Shown here one piece after another: positions 60,911 through 64,000 of a DNA stretch of 64,000 bases; position 1 is the stretch's first letter, and each line of letters starts with the position of its first letter. This stretch comes from Acetanaerobacterium elongatum (GTDB lineage Bacteria; Bacillota; Clostridia; Oscillospirales; Ruminococcaceae), in contig NZ_FNID01000010.1 of assembly GCF_900103835.1 (NCBI RefSeq), positions 1 through 64,000 of the forward strand, read 5' to 3'. A program made the translations under genes and the position numbers. The notes under the pieces are model-generated. The model was not told the DNA's origin, ran no database searches, and worked only from the letters and a program-made list of their open reading frames with translations.

Positions 60911-62465
60911 GAACGTAACCGTGATTCCGGCAAGAAAGCATACCCGAAAGAGCAAGAACGAAGAAAAGCCTAAGCTCCGAGTGGCGGCCTACTGCCGTGT
61001 TTCCACCGATAGCGACGAGCAGGCGACCAGTTATGACGCGCAGATTGAACACTACACCGCTTATATTAACGGCCACCCGGACTGGGAATTGGCTGGCATC
61101 TATGCGGACGATGGTATTTCCGGCACCAATACAAAAAAGCGTGAGGAATTCAACCGCATGATTGACGAGTGCATGGCCGGCAATATCGACATGGTCATCA
61201 CGAAGTCCATCAGCCGGTTTGCCCGAAATACGCTGGACTGCTTGAAATACATCCGTCAGCTCAAGGACAAGAACATTCCTGTTTTCTTTGAAAAAGAAAA
61301 TATCAACTCTATGGATTCCAAGGGCGAGGTCATGCTTACCATCATGGCGTCGCTTGCCCAGCAGGAAAGCCAATCCTTAAGTCAGAACGTTAAGCTGGGC
61401 CTGCAATACCGATACCAGCAGGGCGAAATCCAGATAAATTGTGCTCGGTTCCTCGGTTATACAAAGGATGAGAATAAGCATCTTGTAATAGTGCCGGAAG
61501 AAGCTGAAATTGTGAAACGCATTTACCGGGAATACCTTGAAGGTGCCAGTATGCTTAAAATCGCTCGCGGTCTGGAAGCGGACGGTATTCTGAACGGAGC
61601 CGGTAAGGAAAAATGGCATACCAGCAACGTGAACCAGATTTTGCGCAATGAAAAATACATCGGTGATGCTCTACTGCAGAAAACCTATACCGTTGACTTC
61701 CTTACGAAAAAGCGGGTTAAAAATAACGGCCTTGTTCCACAATACTATGTTGAAAACAGCCATGAAGCCATCATCCCGCGTGAAATTTTCATGCAGGTGC
61801 AGGAGGAGCTTATCCGCCGCCGAATCGTCCACACCAGCCCGAATGGAAAAAACAGAACCTTCAGCAGCAATCACTGCTTCGCTCAGATGATTATCTGCGG
61901 TAACTGCGGTGAGGTGTTCAGACGGGTTCACTGGAACAACCGTGGCAAGAAGTCCGTCGTCTGGCGGTGCGTCAGCCGCTTGGAAAACACCGGTCTGTTC
62001 TGCGATGCTCGAACGGTGCCGGAAAGCCAGATTGAGCAAGTGCTGGTTACCGCTATCAACCAAACTTTGTGCGACAAGGACAACTTCCTCGTCACCCTTC
62101 AGAACAATATCGAGACGGTCATAATCCATGAAAACGACCAGACGCTGGACGCTATTGACAAGCGGCTTGAAGAACTTCAAACCGAGCTTTTGAAGCTGGC
62201 CAGTTCCAAGGCAGATTACGAAGATGTCGCTGACGAGATTTACCGCCTGCGCGAGGAAAAGCAGAAAGTGCAGCTCGATAACGTCGGCCGGGATGAACTG
62301 AAAAAACGCATCACCGATATGGGCGACTTCCTGCGAAAACAGCCCACCGCCATTACGGAATACGACGAGCCGCTTGTCCGGCGACTGATTGAAAAAGTCA
62401 CCGTCTACGAGGATAAATTCACTGTGGAATTTAAGTCGGGTGTTACGGTGGATGTGGATGAATAA
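60897..62465 (+). CDS. Large serine recombinase 2
   Basis: 522 aa. Catalytic Ser 36 in [19 protein letters not shown], recombinase domain around [11 protein letters not shown] and [18 protein letters not shown], zinc ribbon ICGNCG (about 333) to the later Cys in VVWRCVS and GLFCDA, then a coiled coil and a C-terminal strand region. Complete and probably active. ATG 60897 after GGAGGTGAATGTAG, inside the previous gene's end. It shares only the family architecture with recombinase 1, so the two probably do not act on the same site as copies. Confidence 0.95.
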   Translation: MEVSKNVTVIPARKHTRKSKNEEKPKLRVAAYCRVSTDSDEQATSYDAQIEHYTAYINGHPDWELAGIYADDGISGTNTKKREEFNRMIDECMAGNIDMVITKSISRFARNTLDCLKYIRQLKDKNIPVFFEKENINSMDSKGEVMLTIMASLAQQESQSLSQNVKLGLQYRYQQGEIQINCARFLGYTKDENKHLVIVPEEAEIVKRIYREYLEGASMLKIARGLEADGILNGAGKEKWHTSNVNQILRNEKYIGDALLQKTYTVDFLTKKRVKNNGLVPQYYVENSHEAIIPREIFMQVQEELIRRRIVHTSPNGKNRTFSSNHCFAQMIICGNCGEVFRRVHWNNRGKKSVVWRCVSRLENTGLFCDARTVPESQIEQVLVTAINQTLCDKDNFLVTLQNNIETVIIHENDQTLDAIDKRLEELQTELLKLASSKADYEDVADEIYRLREEKQKVQLDNVGRDELKKRITDMGDFLRKQPTAITEYDEPLVRRLIEKVTVYEDKFTVEFKSGVTVDVDE

Positions 62466-62477
62466 ACTAAAAACGAA

Positions 62478-62520
62478 CGAAGCACTCTACGGAATTATAA
62501 CGTAGGGTGCCTCGCTTTAT
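62478..62520. terminator. Two-way terminator at the prophage right edge
   Basis: GCACTCTACG (62482-62491) pairs with CGTAGGGTGC (62501-62510), extended by CGA/TCG outside, with CTTTATT after it and A/T-rich sequence before. It separates the recombinase operon from the convergent host gene. Confidence 0.8.
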
Positions 62521-62522
62521 TA

Positions 62523-63485
62523 TTATCTTAGTTCCAAACGCTCGAAAATTCGGTAGCAAATGTATGTCAAATAAGGAGACGGCACTTTCTTCTGGCCAAA
62601 ATCCCAGTCCTTTAATTTCAAATACACCGATTCAGGCGTAAAAAAGCCTTCTTTATCTTGTTTACTTTTTATATGCGCAACCATCTCAAGGAAGCGCGGG
62701 TCAATCCGTACAAACTCATATTTGCTCAGCACTCCGGCTACGCTGACAATATCATACCAGCATGACGGTGCCTTCAGCTTGCGGAAGTCGGTACCCATAT
62801 AGAACATATAAGGATGCTGACCAAGGCTGTTTTCCCACAGGCTCAGCAGCGTTTTCGCGGAGGAAACCGCAATCTGTGAATCTTTATACTCCGGTATATG
62901 CGACAGCAGATCGGCCATAATCAGTGTCGCATACGGGCAGCAATCGTCCTTTTTACCGGGTCCTCTGAATTTGCCCAGTTCTGGGGAAACAGCGCAGGGG
63001 AAGCCGTTATCCCTACATAGAGATACCAAATAGTCAACGCCGGGCTTGATATATTCACGATAATCCATACCCGCCTTTAGCAGAGCGAGCAAAAGCTGCG
63101 GGGCGTCGCACAGGCACCAGCTGAACACATCCTCGCCCGTACCGCCGAAATGCTTCGGGACATTGGTCATAGACTGATAGATGCCGTGCTCGTCCCGGTG
63201 CTTAAGAATTTCATCGACGGCCGCTTTTATTTCGGGAACTTCCATGCCGAATCCGATATCCAGCAGAAACAGCAGCTTGTGTATCGGCAGCTCGGGGTTT
63301 TTATGGTTTGTTACCAGCGTACCGTGAAATGCCGAAACGTCCTCAAGGTACTTTTTGATACGGCTATCCGCCAGCGCAGCGTTTCTGAGCTCAACGAGAG
63401 CGTCCTCTGAGTCGTTGCATAAATTATGATGAATCGCGTATTTAAGCCAGCCTTCGCTGCGCTCCAAGAGCTTTTGATATTCCAT
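62523..63485 (-). CDS. Host protein of unknown function, helical repeat-like
   Basis: 320 aa, no signal peptide or membrane segment. Regularly spaced helices (LPIHKLLFLLDIGFG, WCLCDAPQLLLALLKAG, SAKTLLSLWENSLGQ) suggest an alpha-alpha toroid or similar helical repeat. GKFRGPGKKDDCCPYATL carries a CC pair. I do not recognise an enzyme. It is the first host-side gene beyond the prophage and is convergent with the recombinases. Confidence 0.8.
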   Translation of the reverse strand: MEYQKLLERSEGWLKYAIHHNLCNDSEDALVELRNAALADSRIKKYLEDVSAFHGTLVTNHKNPELPIHKLLFLLDIGFGMEVPEIKAAVDEILKHRDEHGIYQSMTNVPKHFGGTGEDVFSWCLCDAPQLLLALLKAGMDYREYIKPGVDYLVSLCRDNGFPCAVSPELGKFRGPGKKDDCCPYATLIMADLLSHIPEYKDSQIAVSSAKTLLSLWENSLGQHPYMFYMGTDFRKLKAPSCWYDIVSVAGVLSKYEFVRIDPRFLEMVAHIKSKQDKEGFFTPESVYLKLKDWDFGQKKVPSPYLTYICYRIFERLELR

Positions 63486-63517
63486 ACTGCAATCACCTAC
63501 TTTTCACCAAACTCAAG

Positions 63518-64000
63518 TTATTCCATGGCCAGTCCTTTATCAATAGCTTCCTGAATAATTTTATGGCAGCAAACGCCAAGCGGATTATTCTCTTTGCAAT
63601 TGGAGTTTTTCATCGCTCCGGTAATGGCGTTCACTTCCTTAACCGTTTTTGCTCCATGCTTTACAACTGCTTCTATTATCTGTTCTTCAGTTACTTTACT
63701 GCAATAGCATGCATACTTAGGATTTGCATCTTTTTTGAACCAAATGGGAACACTGACCTGGTCTTTTAAGAATGTCGTTCCATTGTCCAAGTTATAGTAA
63801 ACCACTTCGCAATCTTCATTCATGCAGATCTTGTAGCAATCTCCTGCTATATCTTTGCGATGGCTTTCTGCCACCAGATGTTCAACGGTTACCTTGCCTA
63901 CAGATATTCCCTCACTATTGCAGACGGGGCACTTATTTGCCTTGGCCATATCTGTCACTTTTGTGTTGCATCCACAACAGCAGTCATTATTTAAATTCAT
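63518..64000 (-). CDS. CopZ-N / BFD-like [2Fe-2S] protein
   Basis: 160 aa, starts at the window edge so a longer N-terminus is possible. An N-terminal Cys cluster (CCCGCN, then CPVCNSEG) with CMNEDCEVVYY matches the CopZ N-terminal zinc/iron domain. The C-terminal 55 residues (YACYCSKVTEEQIIEAVVKHG, in two pieces ending ITGAM, then CKENNPLGVCC) are a BFD-type [2Fe-2S] fold. Probably metal handling or electron transfer in the cytosol. It runs in the same direction as the 320-aa gene, 32 bp upstream of it, so they may be co-transcribed. Confidence 0.85.
   Translation of the reverse strand: MNLNNDCCCGCNTKVTDMAKANKCPVCNSEGISVGKVTVEHLVAESHRKDIAGDCYKICMNEDCEVVYYNLDNGTTFLKDQVSVPIWFKKDANPKYACYCSKVTEEQIIEAVVKHGAKTVKEVNAITGAMKNSNCKENNPLGVCCHKIIQEAIDKGLAME

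Larger units (their letters stand above)
23350..62465. mobile_element. Siphovirus-type prophage core
   Basis: All modules of a tailed phage are present in order: repressor/ImmA, early regulator, replication, late regulator, terminases, portal, protease, capsid, connectors, tail, lysis and integration. No structural gene is obviously broken apart from a truncated cytosine methylase. The left limit is drawn at the repressor promoter and the right at the last recombinase. The true attL may lie much further left (near 6.4-8.3 kb), which would make the defence and GNAT operons prophage cargo. Attachment sites were not identified. Confidence 0.8.

Noticed and set aside
23350..62465. Reading the element as a conjugative (ICE) element because of 'virulence protein', DUF4314 and ImmA genes
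   Set aside because: No relaxase, VirB4, VirD4 or other type IV secretion genes are seen, while a full set of phage structural genes is.
6011..62520. Prophage integrated by duplicating the ssrA 3' end
   Set aside because: No copy of the tmRNA 3' end is visible at the right edge, and serine recombinases usually use short cores instead.
1..64000. CRISPR array or tRNA genes
   Set aside because: No regularly spaced repeat-spacer pattern and no cloverleaf other than the tRNA-like part of tmRNA was seen by eye.

Overview
The window is 64 kb of chromosome from a Bacillota bacterium, most likely class Clostridia. The evidence is the housekeeping order SRP RNA - dnaX - ybaB - recR and the smpB - ssrA pair, strong AGGAGG-type ribosome binding sites, occasional TTG starts, and a prophage whose gene content and triple serine recombinases are typical of Clostridia. 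Finer taxonomy cannot be fixed from this sequence alone.

Layout. 1-6.4 kb is host: the 3' end of an IS1182-type transposase, a methyl-accepting chemotaxis protein on the minus strand, the SRP RNA gene with a clear sigma-70 promoter, dnaX, ybaB, recR, smpB and the tmRNA gene. 6.4-8.9 kb is a mobile-element scar: terminators, 20-bp tandem repeats, a short serine recombinase, a small zinc-ribbon protein, and 750 bp of gene-free debris. 8.9-21.2 kb is a nine-gene minus-strand defence operon. Its order is XRE regulator, SNF2 helicase, type III Mod, type III Res, GIY-YIG/DUF4357 protein, a 101-aa protein, a PD-(D/E)XK protein, an HNH nuclease with a possible modification-sensing N-terminus, and a membrane-anchored protein of unknown function. 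21.3-23.3 kb is a self-contained plus-strand operon (P-loop kinase-like, GNAT plus PUA-like domain, ASCH protein) with its own promoter and terminator, divergent from the defence operon.

23.35-62.47 kb is an apparently complete siphovirus-type prophage. It holds a CI-like repressor with operator and ImmA metalloprotease, a sigma-like regulator, and a replication module (DUF2800, DUF2815, family A DNA polymerase, D5/P4-type primase-helicase, VRR-NUC, SNF2 helicase). A DUF1492 late regulator and late promoter follow, then HNH, TerS, methylase, an inserted accessory cassette, TerL, portal, ClpP-like protease and HK97 capsid. Next come connectors, a tail tube, a tail chaperone made by -1 frameshifting, tape measure, Dit, Gp37-like, a fibronectin-like tail protein, holin and amidase. 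The right end carries two full-length large serine recombinases flanking a small recombinase-like protein without a catalytic domain. 62.5-64 kb returns to host genes: an unknown 320-aa protein and a CopZ-N/BFD-type [2Fe-2S] protein.

How it works together. The phage core is switched by a repressor/ImmA pair, transcribed early through the sigma-like gene and late through a DUF1492-dependent promoter carrying three helically phased TGATACC repeats. The integrases sit at the right end, so the defence operon and the kinase/GNAT/ASCH operon lie where prophage left-arm cargo would be; attachment sites were not identified, so they may instead be a separate island at ssrA. Two families of short dispersed repeats (38 bp x3 and 39 bp x3) precede accessory genes and are not explained by any gene. 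No CRISPR array and no ordinary tRNA gene were seen.
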